From assembly GCA_937929945.1 (NCBI GenBank), contig CALFUK010000003.1, positions 1 through 52,358 of the forward strand: DNA of 52,358 nt. Reading direction: 5' to 3'. The notes under the pieces are model-generated. The model searched no databases, was not told the origin of the DNA, and worked only from the letters and a program-made list of their open reading frames with translations. This stretch comes from an uncultured Saprospiraceae bacterium. Its GTDB lineage: Bacteria > Bacteroidota > Bacteroidia > Chitinophagales > Saprospiraceae. Of this stretch, positions 43,800 through 52,358 are shown in pieces. The translations under genes were made by a program, and so were the position numbers. Within the stretch, counting starts at the first letter, position 1. Every line of letters starts with the position of its first letter.

Positions 43800-43825
43800 G
43801 ATCACTTGACACGGTGATCAAGTGA
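43800..43825. promoter_or_regulatory. Inverted repeat between divergent genes, possible operator
   Basis: TCACTTGA (43802-43809) and TCAAGTGA (43818-43825) are perfect inverted 8-mers with an 8-nt spacer; GATCAC (43800-43805) and GTGATC (43814-43819) form a second overlapping pair. It is 28 bp from the ankyrin gene start and ~105 bp from the PnuC-like start, fitting a repressor or activator site. No T tract, so not a terminator. Confidence 0.4.
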
Positions 43826-43930
43826 GCTGACAATGTATGCTACGAACAAGATAAGGCCTTAAACTTTACGACAAAATTTTGTTGTATTCTTATCCTATGT
43901 CCCAGAGGCCTTTGCTACATTTAAGTATAT

Positions 43931-44695
43931 ATGATTAGATCGCCGATTATCAGAAAGCTCGTCCACTCAAAGCACTTGGACCTATTAGGAGTGGCTCTGA
44001 TTCTGCTGGTGTGTATATCTAGAGATTTCCATGAGACGATCTTCTACCAGGGTAAAATTCAGTTTGGCACTGCCATAGTTGACCTTTGGTCTATGGTGGG
44101 CCAGGGGGCATTTCCGCTTGGTCTATTGTCCATCATAGGTGCTATTTTCTCTCTGCTCTCGACCAGGCTCATCGGCAAACAAAACAACGTGGGTAACGCC
44201 ATTGGCGTAGCTACTTCAGTGAATTCTGGAGCGATTGACTACCTCTTTGGAAATCACTCTGCCATTCTGACCTACCCAATATCCTTCTTACTAAACAGCC
44301 TGTCCGTATTTAAATGGAATGCGGGGCAACAGATCAGAAAGAAAGACCTGCGGTACTACTTGATATTTGTCTTTGGTATTGTCTTCGGATTTGCACTGGT
44401 CTATCTAGGTGCTTATCTTTTCGGAGGCAAGGATGATCATGCCTTTCTCATTGTGGTATCTATCACCTTTGGCTTATCCGTTGGTGGCAATTTTGCCAAT
44501 GCATTTAAGTACGAGGAGACCTGGCTCAATTGGATATTTTACAATAGTGTACAGCTCATCAAGAATATCATGATTATGAATATAGCAAATGTAGTCAAGT
44601 ACATTTTCTATTTATTCAATGCCATCGTGACGCTCTTCGATTGGAAGCTGAACGGAGATATCACGTCTGACAAGCAACAAGCATTAGCTGAATAA
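43931..44695 (+). CDS. PnuC-like nicotinamide mononucleotide transporter
   Basis: 254 residues, about seven hydrophobic segments (LLGVALILLVCISRD; GAFPLGLLSIIGAIFSLL; ILTYPISFLLNSLSVFKW; LIFVFGIVFGFALVYLGAYL). The pattern resembles the PnuC family of Firmicutes/Bacteroidota: an early GNAIGVATSVNSGAIDYLFG, a Tyr/Asn-Trp pair closing the first half (NSLSVFKW), and the second half KYEETWLNWIFYN...KYIFYLFNAIVTLFDW with Trp/Asn/Tyr at family positions. It would be a facilitated carrier for NMN or nicotinamide riboside. No nadR or riboflavin genes are adjacent to confirm. Confidence 0.65.
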   Translation: MIRSPIIRKLVHSKHLDLLGVALILLVCISRDFHETIFYQGKIQFGTAIVDLWSMVGQGAFPLGLLSIIGAIFSLLSTRLIGKQNNVGNAIGVATSVNSGAIDYLFGNHSAILTYPISFLLNSLSVFKWNAGQQIRKKDLRYYLIFVFGIVFGFALVYLGAYLFGGKDDHAFLIVVSITFGLSVGGNFANAFKYEETWLNWIFYNSVQLIKNIMIMNIANVVKYIFYLFNAIVTLFDWKLNGDITSDKQQALAE

Positions 44696-44727
44696 ATACC
44701 TATTGATGCAGTTAGAAAATAAGTTAA

Positions 44728-45639
44728 CTATGCTGGCTTGAAAATCATCGAGATCGAATTCACACAGTGGCGTGTGTTTTTCTCCGTCAGTCTCTCTCCC
44801 GTAAACACGTGACCCAGATGACCATCGCAGTTTTGGCAGACGATCTCGGTCCGACGCCCATCAGCATCTGGCACATGCTTCACCGCTCCAGCGATCTCAT
44901 CATCAAAAGCGGGCCAGCCGCAGCCTGAATCAAATTTAGCACTGGATTGGTACAGTGGCGCCTCACACTGTCGACAGATGTAAGTGCCCGCGGCAAAATG
45001 TTTATCATACTCTCCTGTGAATGGTCTCTCTGTCCCTTTGTGGAGGATGACTCTGGCTTCTTCATTCGTGAGCTTGTTATATTGACCATCCTTTTTTTCT
45101 GGGGTGGCCTTCAGCTTAGCAGCATATTTCTGTCTGATCTTACTGACTTTAGGACTGATGACCACGCGGCAGTAGCCCTGGCCTTGGTTATTCTTATAAT
45201 AGTTCTGATGGTATAGCTCGGCAGCGTAGAATACATCCAGTGGCTCTATCTCCGTGACAATGGGGTCATCCCAGATCTGTGTCGCTACATTCTTAGCGGA
45301 CTCCTCTGCCGCCTGCCGCTGATCATCGTTATGATAATAGATGACTGATCGATACTGTGGTCCAGCGTCATTTCCCTGCCGATCCTTCGTGGTGGGATCA
45401 TGGCTGGCCCAGAATATCTCTAATATCTCGTTAAAGCTGATGATGGATGAGTCATAATGAATCTGAATCACTTCGGCATGACCTGTGGTCTTCGTACAGA
45501 CCTGCTCATAAGTAGGATTGACCACATGGCCACCAGCATAGCCAGATACCACCTTTTCGATGCCAGCGAAGTCCTGAAAGACAGCCTCTACACACCAAAA
45601 ACATCCCCCTCCGATCGTTGCTATTTCTAATTGATTCAT
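44728..45639 (-). CDS. msrAB: Bifunctional peptide methionine sulfoxide reductase MsrA/MsrB
   Basis: 303 residues from the ATG at 45639, giving the usual MsrA start ([16 protein letters not shown] with catalytic Cys in GGGCFWC). MsrA domain 1-~160 reduces the S-epimer; MsrB domain ~175-300 reduces the R-epimer, with zinc cysteines CRQCEAP and [12 protein letters not shown] and catalytic Cys in [12 protein letters not shown]-then-B fusions are common. The product has no signal peptide, so it repairs cytosolic proteins. Convergent with the PnuC-like gene and divergent from the antiporter gene at 45772. Confidence 0.97.
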   Translation of the reverse strand: MNQLEIATIGGGCFWCVEAVFQDFAGIEKVVSGYAGGHVVNPTYEQVCTKTTGHAEVIQIHYDSSIISFNEILEIFWASHDPTTKDRQGNDAGPQYRSVIYYHNDDQRQAAEESAKNVATQIWDDPIVTEIEPLDVFYAAELYHQNYYKNNQGQGYCRVVISPKVSKIRQKYAAKLKATPEKKDGQYNKLTNEEARVILHKGTERPFTGEYDKHFAAGTYICRQCEAPLYQSSAKFDSGCGWPAFDDEIAGAVKHVPDADGRRTEIVCQNCDGHLGHVFTGERLTEKNTRHCVNSISMIFKPA

Positions 45640-45771
45640 AAAAAAATATCTTTGCGAAAGATAACACATTCATAGTCGTCTTTGTTTTACTGAGATAACT
45701 AAGAATCAGAAATAATCAGCTGCCCTCTATGGCACCTTTCTCACGCATTATAAGATAGAAGTAACTCAACT

Positions 45772-47040
45772 ATGGAATTATTCACCATTATCACCATCCT
45801 GGTCGTCGTCTCTGCGATCTTCGCTTACATCAATGAGCGAGTCGTCAAGCTGCCATATACCATCGGAGCGATGGTGATTACCATTGTCATGAGCCTTGTA
45901 TTGACCATCATGGGCTGGCTCGATGCCTCTCTGACTAATCCCCTAAAGGAACTCATCACAGAGATTGACTTTGGCACCGTGCTGATGGAGATCATGCTCA
46001 GCTTTCTGCTTTTTGCTGGAGCCATGCATACTAACTTTGATCAGCTCAAGGTGCAGCGTGGTCCCATATTAGCATTTGCCACCTTTGGCGTGATCACCAG
46101 TACCATGCTAATCGGTGGATTGATGTATTATGTCTTCCAGGCATTCGGCCAGCCAGTGAATTTTATCCATTGCCTCCTCTTTGGGGCGCTTATATCCCCT
46201 ACTGATCCGATAGCTGTACTCGGTATACTAAAGCAAGCTGGAGTCCCTAAAAAGCTGGAGACAAAGATCGTCGGCGAATCATTATTCAATGATGGTATCG
46301 GGGTCGTCGTATTTCTCACCCTGTACGAAATCGCTAACATAGGCGTCGAGCACATCAGTATCCAAGAGATCGGCCTCTTACTCTTAGAAGAGGTAGCTGG
46401 AGGCATATTGCTTGGTCTGGCCATGGGCTATGTGGCTTATCGCTTGATGAGAAGCATCGATGACTACAGCGTAGAAGTATTGATCACCATAGCTATTGTC
46501 ATGGGTGGCTACCAGTTAGCATCATACCTGCATTTTTCAGGTCCATTAGCTGTGGTCGTAGCTGGTCTGTTAGTGGGCCATGACACGGTACGAGACAAGG
46601 GTATGTCTGAGATGACAGAGCTCTACATCGACAAATTTTGGGAGACGACTGATGGCTTACTGAATGGAATATTGTTTGTCCTCATTGGCTTAGAGATCCT
46701 CATCATCCCCTTTGAGAAGTCATTTCTAATCTTGGGGTTAATTGCCATACCAATCGCACTCATGGCCAGATTCGTCGCCTTATCGATCCCGATCAAGCTG
46801 TATCGGGAGAAATTAGACTTCATCCCTTATACGAATACCATTATGACCTGGGGAGGTCTTAGAGGTGGGATCTCCATTGCCTTGGCACTCTCCTTACTAC
46901 CAGAAATGAATAAGGACCTGATCGTGACGATGACCTATGTGGTCGTCTTATTCTCAATCATCATCCAGGGGCTTTCGATCGGAAGAGTGGTGAATTTTTT
47001 CATGGCAAAGTCCAAAAGCAAGACTAATTCTATATCGTAA
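45772..47040 (+). CDS. Na+/H+ antiporter, CPA1/NhaP type
   Basis: 422 residues, about 12 membrane segments along most of the chain. Family marks: GALISPTDPIAVLGILKQAG, ETKIVGESLFNDGIGVVVFL with the Asn-Asp ion-binding pair, and TNTIMTWGGLRGGISIALAL with the conserved Arg. It exchanges Na+ (or K+) for H+ across the inner membrane for pH and salt balance. There is no cytoplasmic C-terminal regulatory domain. It starts 102 bp from msrAB, divergent. Confidence 0.93.
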   Translation: MELFTIITILVVVSAIFAYINERVVKLPYTIGAMVITIVMSLVLTIMGWLDASLTNPLKELITEIDFGTVLMEIMLSFLLFAGAMHTNFDQLKVQRGPILAFATFGVITSTMLIGGLMYYVFQAFGQPVNFIHCLLFGALISPTDPIAVLGILKQAGVPKKLETKIVGESLFNDGIGVVVFLTLYEIANIGVEHISIQEIGLLLLEEVAGGILLGLAMGYVAYRLMRSIDDYSVEVLITIAIVMGGYQLASYLHFSGPLAVVVAGLLVGHDTVRDKGMSEMTELYIDKFWETTDGLLNGILFVLIGLEILIIPFEKSFLILGLIAIPIALMARFVALSIPIKLYREKLDFIPYTNTIMTWGGLRGGISIALALSLLPEMNKDLIVTMTYVVVLFSIIIQGLSIGRVVNFFMAKSKSKTNSIS

Positions 47041-47198
47041 ACCCTTGATCACTGACTGATGGACACCCAGGCTAAATGGCACGAATTCTGTCATATAAGT
47101 CAATAAATAGCCTGTTTAACTAATATTTAAAGGGTAAAACCATGAGATACATAAACTTATCTTGCCTTAACTTCGTCATCAATACAAACCATAGATCC

Positions 47199-48350
47199 AT
47201 GAAGTCAATACTAATCTCCATATGCCTGACCATCCTGACAATAGGGGGCCTGCACAGCCAGTCTCTTGAGGATGATGTGAATGTACAGCTGATGAAGGCC
47301 AAAGTCCTCTTCGATGCCGAGCGATATGACGAAGCAGTGCGTATCTATAACACGATTATAAAAAAGGATGATGAATACGCACCTGCTTACCTGATGAGAG
47401 CTAAGTCCAAAATATTCTTAGGTGCCTGGGCTGGCACTCGTAATGACCTGCTCGACTACATCGATCTGAATGGTGTGACTAAAGAGGTCATCAAGATCAT
47501 GTCCATCACTGAGTATGAGCTGGGCAACTATACAGCCGCTAAAAACTACGCGACTACCGCTTTGGAGCTGGACCCCTATGATGGAGAGCAGCTCTTCATA
47601 GCTGGCAATATCGAGATGAAACAAAGAGACAAGACTCAGGCCTGCGAATATTGGGAAGCCGCCGCGCAAATGGGCGCCAGGGGAGCTAAAACGCTCGTGT
47701 CTAAGGAATGCTCCGTGATCTTCGAGATCAGAGAGGAGCAGCGCCAAAAGAAAGCGGAAGCTAAGGCTAAAGCCGAAGCACGCCAAAGAGCGGAAGCAAA
47801 AAGACAGGCAGAAAAAAGAGCTGATTCAGATCTTAGTGAAGATACAGAAGAAGAAAGTAGTCAGGTGAACTCTCGCTCAGAGAAAAGACCACCTGTAGGC
47901 ATCATACCGCCTAAAGACAATGGAAATGATGAGGATGATATGAATGACGAAGACGAGGAGAATGTGAAAACAGATCGTAGAAAGGAGGCCGAAAAAGAAG
48001 AAAAGCAAGCCAAGCTGGAATATGAAAAAGTAGACATGGATGCCATTCAGGAAATAGAAATCGACGAGGAGCTATCCGTCGTGATCGGCAATGGACTGGG
48101 CAAGCGCAAAGTAGAGGATCATCCCGACATCTTCATGCTCTCTAATGATGCCGGCAAAGTGGTAATCGACGTCTGCGTGGATCATGAAGGCAAGGTCTAT
48201 TCTGCTTCCATAGACAAGCGTAAGACGACCCTCTTTAAGACCAGCCTGACATCTCTAGCTCTGCGTAAATCTAAAGAATTTCAGTTTTTCCCCTCATTCA
48301 GAGAGGAGCAGTGCGGATACTTGATCTATGTGATCAAGCCAGGAGAATAG
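47199..48350 (+). CDS. Secreted TPR protein with charged coiled coil
   Basis: 383 residues from the ATG at 47199, which gives a signal peptide (MKSILISICLTILTIGGLHS); an ATG at 47142 gives 19 more residues that are not signal-like. TPR array ~25-165 (AKVLFDAERYDEAVRIYNTI; GNYTAAKNYATTALELDPYD), then a Lys/Glu/Ala coiled coil (~185-225), an acidic linker rich in Asp/Glu/Asn, and a compact C-terminal ~100-residue part (VVIDVCVDHEGKVYSASIDK ... QCGYLIYVIKPG) like the TonB-C-terminal-like domain of Bacteroidota envelope proteins. Function unknown; an envelope scaffold role fits. Confidence 0.8.
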   Translation: MKSILISICLTILTIGGLHSQSLEDDVNVQLMKAKVLFDAERYDEAVRIYNTIIKKDDEYAPAYLMRAKSKIFLGAWAGTRNDLLDYIDLNGVTKEVIKIMSITEYELGNYTAAKNYATTALELDPYDGEQLFIAGNIEMKQRDKTQACEYWEAAAQMGARGAKTLVSKECSVIFEIREEQRQKKAEAKAKAEARQRAEAKRQAEKRADSDLSEDTEEESSQVNSRSEKRPPVGIIPPKDNGNDEDDMNDEDEENVKTDRRKEAEKEEKQAKLEYEKVDMDAIQEIEIDEELSVVIGNGLGKRKVEDHPDIFMLSNDAGKVVIDVCVDHEGKVYSASIDKRKTTLFKTSLTSLALRKSKEFQFFPSFREEQCGYLIYVIKPGE

Positions 48351-48403
48351 GTTCTTAATGTTGAGTGCTTAGTGGCTACTGCTGAGTCATAGCTGGTAAC
48401 GGG

Positions 48404-49207
48404 TTAATTGATTTTGATTTGTCCTTTCATGTATAGACTGGCTTTGCCAGATATCATGGTTCTGTCTTTTTGATGTTCTACTTGGAAGTAGCCTCTTCTT
48501 TTTGAAAGCTGTACGGCTTTCATTTTAGTCTTAGACAATTCGGCGGACCAATACGGTGTCAGAGTCGTATGTGCTGATCCAGTAGCCGGGTCTTCATTGA
48601 TGCCAGTACCTGGAAAGAAGCCTCTTGATACGAAGTCGAGATCTCCATCTCCTGGAGCGGTCACTAAGATACCTCTGTCCAGAAGTGGTATTAAGGCATA
48701 GAAATTAGGATCCATCGCTTCAATCTTTGACTGATTATCAAACACATACATCAGATCGTCTCTGCCCTGGTATGCGGCCACGCACCGATCTTGGCCTAAG
48801 GCATCCAGTATGTCAGGGCTGATAGCCACAGCTTGTATCTGATCGGTTGGAAAGTTCAAGGTGAGTACATCATCATCTTTTTCGACATGCAGGGGCCCAC
48901 TCTTAGACGTAAAGCTCAGCGTTTGACCAGAAGCATCCATTTCATTAAAAATCACATACGCACTCGCTAGTGTGGCATGCCCGCATAGATTGACTTCCAC
49001 GAGCGGAGTAAACCATCGAATGGCAAAGTGCTCATCTTCTTTGACAAAAAAAGCTGTCTCACTCAGGTTATTCTCTAATGCGATGGACTGCATCAGATCA
49101 TCAGAAAGCCACTCCTCTAAGGGCACCACAGCGGCTGGATTTCCACTAAATATACCTTTCGCGAAAGCATCCACTTGAAATATGGGAAGTGAAATCATCT
49201 TGTACAT
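48404..49207 (-). CDS. PhzF-family isomerase
   Basis: 267 residues, usual length. N terminus SLPIFQVDAFAKGIFSGNPA matches the family, with Glu in NNLSETAFFV the usual catalytic acid region, FTPLVEVNLCGHATLASAYV the conserved core, and the late RGFFPGTGINEDPATGSAHT the second-half signature. Known members isomerise trans-2,3-dihydro-3-hydroxyanthranilate (phenazine synthesis) or have other substrates. No other phenazine genes are present, so the substrate is unknown. Start could also be the ATG at 49198. Divergent from the small gene at 49317. Confidence 0.94.
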   Translation of the reverse strand: MYKMISLPIFQVDAFAKGIFSGNPAAVVPLEEWLSDDLMQSIALENNLSETAFFVKEDEHFAIRWFTPLVEVNLCGHATLASAYVIFNEMDASGQTLSFTSKSGPLHVEKDDDVLTLNFPTDQIQAVAISPDILDALGQDRCVAAYQGRDDLMYVFDNQSKIEAMDPNFYALIPLLDRGILVTAPGDGDLDFVSRGFFPGTGINEDPATGSAHTTLTPYWSAELSKTKMKAVQLSKRRGYFQVEHQKDRTMISGKASLYMKGQIKIN

Positions 49208-49316
49208 ATTAATAATTTATTATAAATTAAGAATTGTAAATATAAAAGTATCTAAGAACCAATACGTTATAAGTTTCGTTACGAAGTCATATTATTCATC
49301 AGACAAATTTTACCAA

Positions 49317-49571
49317 ATGAGAAATCGTAAAAATCGTCGTCCAGCAAAAAGAAGAAGTCCAAGCCTCAGCATCAATGGCCTTCATATCACTCCAGATGGT
49401 GTGCAGAAAGTGGATTGGGATGTGGAGTACTCATTTGCCGATCTCGACCTCTTGCTGACCCAGCACAAAGATGATATTCAGCTCAAACTATTTGATGAGC
49501 GCTATCTTGAAGCTAAAACCATTAATGTCATTGAGTTTGAAGGAGAGCCGTTTGTGATTTCTAAGGATTGA
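49317..49571 (+). CDS. Small basic protein of unknown function
   Basis: 84 residues from the ATG at 49317. The start is very basic (MRNRKNRRPAKRRSPSLSIN), the rest is mixed and acidic (DWDVEYSFADLDLLLTQHKD). The frame is open further upstream (ATG at 49182) but that part is A/T-rich, overlaps the PhzF gene and is not protein-like, so the shorter start is preferred. No family recognised; the basic head could bind nucleic acid. Confidence 0.6.
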   Translation: MRNRKNRRPAKRRSPSLSINGLHITPDGVQKVDWDVEYSFADLDLLLTQHKDDIQLKLFDERYLEAKTINVIEFEGEPFVISKD

Positions 49572-49631
49572 TGCCCTAAAATCAATAAAATAGGTGGCTG
49601 CTTTTAGATAATTGTATCAAGCCGTAAATTA

Positions 49632-49672
49632 AAGAGGTCGATACTGGCTTCTACAGCCAATACCAACCTCTT
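49632..49672. terminator. Long imperfect hairpin between convergent genes
   Basis: Outer arms AAGAGGT (49632-49638) and ACCTCTT (49666-49672) continue into an 11-bp inner stem with wobble pairs and a 5-nt loop, 18 bp in total. T tracts are weak on both sides (CTTT; TAATTTA). A terminator for the small gene and the GH16 gene is likely. Confidence 0.6.
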
Positions 49673-49700
49673 CTTTGGGATGAATTATTTTATGTTATTG

Positions 49701-52358
49701 TTAGAGCTTTATCGCAGTGAATGTGGCTTCTCGAATCGCGACCGTAGCAATGATCATCAGCAGTATGGATAAACAGATCAATCCCCACTGACCCATAGTC
49801 GGAATCTCCTCCACGACCTCAGGTATGACACAGACATCCTCCGTATCAGTACAGTACTTTTCAAAAGTATCGAAGAAATACATATCATCGGTGAAGGTAT
49901 TGGGGTTAAAGAGCAGCACGATGTTATCTACATCAGTATCTGGCACTCCTGCATCAGGCTGATCAATGAATTGAAACTCTAATCTTTCCCAGTCATTTTG
50001 CGTGGTGGTGGTCGCTTCGTACCTACTGTGCCTGCCCACAGGAAAATTAGCCGGCATTGACAAAGCATCACTTTCCAGCTGCAGCAGGATGGTGGTACCA
50101 ATTGGTGCAGAGGTATACATATCCATAAAGAAAGTCTGCCCACCACTCACTATCAAAGATGCATCTGGAATAGCCGCTGTGCTATATTGAAGATTATCAA
50201 ATTGCTGTGATGGGTCTCTGGTGTACTTCCCTGATAGGTCCGAAGCATTGATAGCGTCAGGGGAAGGGTTAGCCACTTCTTCCAGAGAGCCGCTAGCCTC
50301 CTTGAAGGTGATAAGCGCCTCCTCATCAAAATTCTCCAATACACAATCCAATACTGTGACTGTCTCTTCTGCCACACACACCATCATGGTGAGTGCTTCT
50401 GTATTACAGCCATCATCTACACTGACCGATAATAGGCCAGCACTATCGCTGTTGCCCCAGTCCACCACGACACTACTAGTCCCTTGTCCTGAGACAATGG
50501 TAGCGCCTGAAGGAACAGCCCAGGTATAGCTGGCACCTGCTACAGCATTATTCACGGCATAACTAGTCCCTTGGGCCTGAAACGCTACACTATTGCTGCC
50601 AGATAGCGAGGCAAACTGGCCTTCATACACACGCACGTAGTCCACCTCCATCGTCTGGGGAAAGACTGTATTCGCATTTGGAGGGCCTGGCAAGTTACCA
50701 CCAACTGCCATATTCAGAATCAAATGAAAATCTCGATTGAAGGGCCAAGCCTGAGGTGCTAGATCTGCTGGTGTCAGCGTACCATATAAAATGTCATCCA
50801 CATACCACCTGATGACATCCACGTCCCACTCTACTGCAAATTCATGAAAGTCAGTATTGAATCCTCCTTCACATAGCTTGAAGCCATTACTGATATTCTG
50901 GTTATTAGGGAATAATTGGCCGAAGTGCAACGTACCAAATATATTATCAGGCTGCTGGCCTAAATACTCCATGATATCTATCTCACCACTCTGTGGCCAG
51001 ATACCATATACTTCATTCGTAGAAAGCATCCAGAAGGCTGGCCAGATACCTTGGCCAATGGGAAGCTTAATCGATGCCTCAAATCTGCCGTAGGTCCAGT
51101 CTCCAAGATTGATCGTTCTGATACGGGCTGAGGTATAGTCATATCCAGCCACTGATTCTTCTTTGGCTATGATCTGTAGTGACCCTCCTGAGACGACTGC
51201 ATTCTGAGCTTGGTAATATTGTAATTCATTATTTCCCCATCCACAGAGTGATGGGCAGCCATCTCCCAGCTGCGGTGTCCACTTAGTCAGATCTAATGCT
51301 GATCCGTCAAACTCATCTGACCACACTAATTCGGGGCATGCTGGCAATGTATTTTCAGAATTGTCACAATCTGAGGCGAAATACATGTTGTCGACGTATA
51401 AGGTACCACTACCGGTTGGGTCTCCAGAGAGAATTATTTGTGCAATTTTAGATGGAGTCGAACTCAGGCCACCAGCCATAAATTCTGACATCGGAATCTC
51501 AATGCTCATCCATGCATTCAAGGCTGGATTACTGATCACGACTTCATGTTCAGTGTCATCTCCTCCGCCAAAGGCACAGTCTGGACCAAAATCTACCAGC
51601 TTTATTCGTAGTGTTGTCATATTAGGTGTCCAGATATCAATGTGAAAATCTGTCATGTTGCTCGCATCCAAGTAGCTGGGACCTACAGTCTCAATTCCCA
51701 AGAAGTTTACGTTATCATATTGCTTAATGACTTCACCTCCAATTTGAAAATCACTGAGACTGGCTGATGACCACGAGGTCAAAAAGGTACTAACACCTAC
51801 CTGGGGATAGGTGCTGCTACAAAGGGATAAGACATCCGTTGGATCACATGTTGGTCTAGGAGCTGACACACTCGGCCCTGCTGAAGGCATGGTGTCATCA
51901 CAGTCACCTGAGAAAAGCAGATTGTCCACATATACAGTACCCGTGCCTGTAGGCAGCCCTGAGAAAATGATCTGCGCCAGCTTAGTCGGTGTACTGGTCA
52001 GCCCTGCTGCCATAAAATCTGAGAGCGGAATATCCACGGACATCCAGCTATTCAGCGCAGGAGTGATTGCTATTTCGCCCTCTGTATCATCGCCTCCACC
52101 AAAAGCACAGTCAGGTCCAAAGTCTACCAGCTTCACGCGGAAGGTCGTCATATTAGGCGTCCAAATATCCAAATGAATATCTGTCATCCCCGATACATCT
52201 AAGAATGCCGGCCCAGGGGTCTCGATACCCAGAAAATCAACATTCTCGTAGAGCTTCATGGCATTGCCATCAATCGTCACATCAGTCAGCGCGGCAGATG
52301 ACCACTCCGTCAGAAAGGTGCTCACTGGAGTATTGGTATAAACGTCGCTGCATAGGGA
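49701..52358 (-). CDS. GH16 glucanase-type enzyme with tandem N-terminal modules and IPTL-like tail, 5' end missing
   Basis: 885 codons in frame to the right edge, no start visible; the frame is open up to the last base. N-terminal part: two tandem ~175-residue modules (52358 to ~51860 and ~51835 to ~51360), both with WTPNMTT and VDFGPDCAFGGGDDTE, probable carbohydrate-binding jelly rolls. Then a GH16 domain (~51335-50600; catalytic GEIDIMEYLG with Glu-x-Asp-x2-Glu), a PKD-like stretch (~50590-50360), a further carbohydrate-binding-like module and the C-terminal tail IPTMGQWGLICLSILLMI followed by an Arg-Glu end, like IPTL-CTERM sorting signals. GH16 acts on beta-1,3/1,4-glucans such as laminarin, or on agar/carrageenan. 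The exact substrate is not clear. Confidence 0.9.
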   Translation of the reverse strand, partial: SLCSDVYTNTPVSTFLTEWSSAALTDVTIDGNAMKLYENVDFLGIETPGPAFLDVSGMTDIHLDIWTPNMTTFRVKLVDFGPDCAFGGGDDTEGEIAITPALNSWMSVDIPLSDFMAAGLTSTPTKLAQIIFSGLPTGTGTVYVDNLLFSGDCDDTMPSAGPSVSAPRPTCDPTDVLSLCSSTYPQVGVSTFLTSWSSASLSDFQIGGEVIKQYDNVNFLGIETVGPSYLDASNMTDFHIDIWTPNMTTLRIKLVDFGPDCAFGGGDDTEHEVVISNPALNAWMSIEIPMSEFMAGGLSSTPSKIAQIILSGDPTGSGTLYVDNMYFASDCDNSENTLPACPELVWSDEFDGSALDLTKWTPQLGDGCPSLCGWGNNELQYYQAQNAVVSGGSLQIIAKEESVAGYDYTSARIRTINLGDWTYGRFEASIKLPIGQGIWPAFWMLSTNEVYGIWPQSGEIDIMEYLGQQPDNIFGTLHFGQLFPNNQNISNGFKLCEGGFNTDFHEFAVEWDVDVIRWYVDDILYGTLTPADLAPQAWPFNRDFHLILNMAVGGNLPGPPNANTVFPQTMEVDYVRVYEGQFASLSGSNSVAFQAQGTSYAVNNAVAGASYTWAVPSGATIVSGQGTSSVVVDWGNSDSAGLLSVSVDDGCNTEALTMMVCVAEETVTVLDCVLENFDEEALITFKEASGSLEEVANPSPDAINASDLSGKYTRDPSQQFDNLQYSTAAIPDASLIVSGGQTFFMDMYTSAPIGTTILLQLESDALSMPANFPVGRHSRYEATTTTQNDWERLEFQFIDQPDAGVPDTDVDNIVLLFNPNTFTDDMYFFDTFEKYCTDTEDVCVIPEVVEEIPTMGQWGLICLSILLMIIATVAIREATFTAIKL

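Noticed and set aside
49182-49316. Longer start of the small basic protein
   Set aside because: It overlaps the PhzF gene start, is A/T-rich and gives an unlikely Tyr/Ile-rich N terminus.

Overview
The window looks like a chromosomal segment of a Bacteroidota bacterium, probably of the Saprospiraceae/Lewinella type. This is inferred from content: two C-terminal domains of the type A T9SS sorting kind, lamin-tail/CotH giant proteins, a choice-of-anchor B protein, a lysyl-endopeptidase-like protease, ECF sigma factors paired with membrane partners, CHAT and subtilase genes, a membrane MutS-like ATPase, and weak Shine-Dalgarno signals. No phage, plasmid, transposase or CRISPR array is visible. 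One tRNA gene is present (tRNA-Glu, anticodon TTC).

Layout. 1-2.4 kb: a leftward etfB-etfA-bifunctional nuclease operon, the nuclease cut by the window edge. 2.5-12.5 kb: a small TPR protein, then two giant secreted proteins (CotH kinase domain plus five lamin-tail modules each) separated by a terminator-like hairpin. 12.6-14.9 kb: an esterase-like lipoprotein with a damaged start, dapF and an ArsC/Spx-like protein. 15-20 kb: a T9SS-sorted choice-of-anchor B protein, a serine protease and tRNA-Glu. 20.6-25.5 kb: a GNAT enzyme, a zinc-ribbon membrane protein, a beta-barrel-like protein and an ECF sigma/anti-sigma-like pair. 25.9-29.2 kb: DUF547 lipoprotein, MutS-like ATPase and a twin zinc-ribbon lipoprotein. 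29.3-35.4 kb: a subtilase-CHAT operon divergent from a second sigma/TPR pair. 35.5-44.7 kb: sulfotransferase, glutaryl-CoA dehydrogenase, DUF4197, vanadium haloperoxidase-like protein, a phosphatase, moaD-moaE, an ankyrin protein and a PnuC-like transporter. 44.7-52.4 kb: msrAB, a Na+/H+ antiporter, a TPR protein, PhzF and a GH16 glucanase cut by the right edge.

The most notable signal is a family of about 80-100 bp intergenic elements at five loci (upstream of dapF, the DUF547 gene, the sigma gene at 34127, the DUF4197 gene and moaD), about nine units in all. Each lies on the strand of the gene it precedes. Units combine a 13-bp near-palindrome, a potential hairpin whose pairing is partly kept by compensating changes, and an A/T-rich end leading into ATGAAA, which at three loci is the real start of the gene. 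I do not recognise this element.

The second candidate system is the divergent locus made of a secreted subtilase, an envelope TPR-CHAT protease, a sigma factor and a membrane TPR protein. Three C-terminal export or anchoring signatures coexist here: the type A T9SS domain, a short module ending in Cys plus one residue (three proteins), and an IPTL-CTERM-like tail on the GH16 enzyme.
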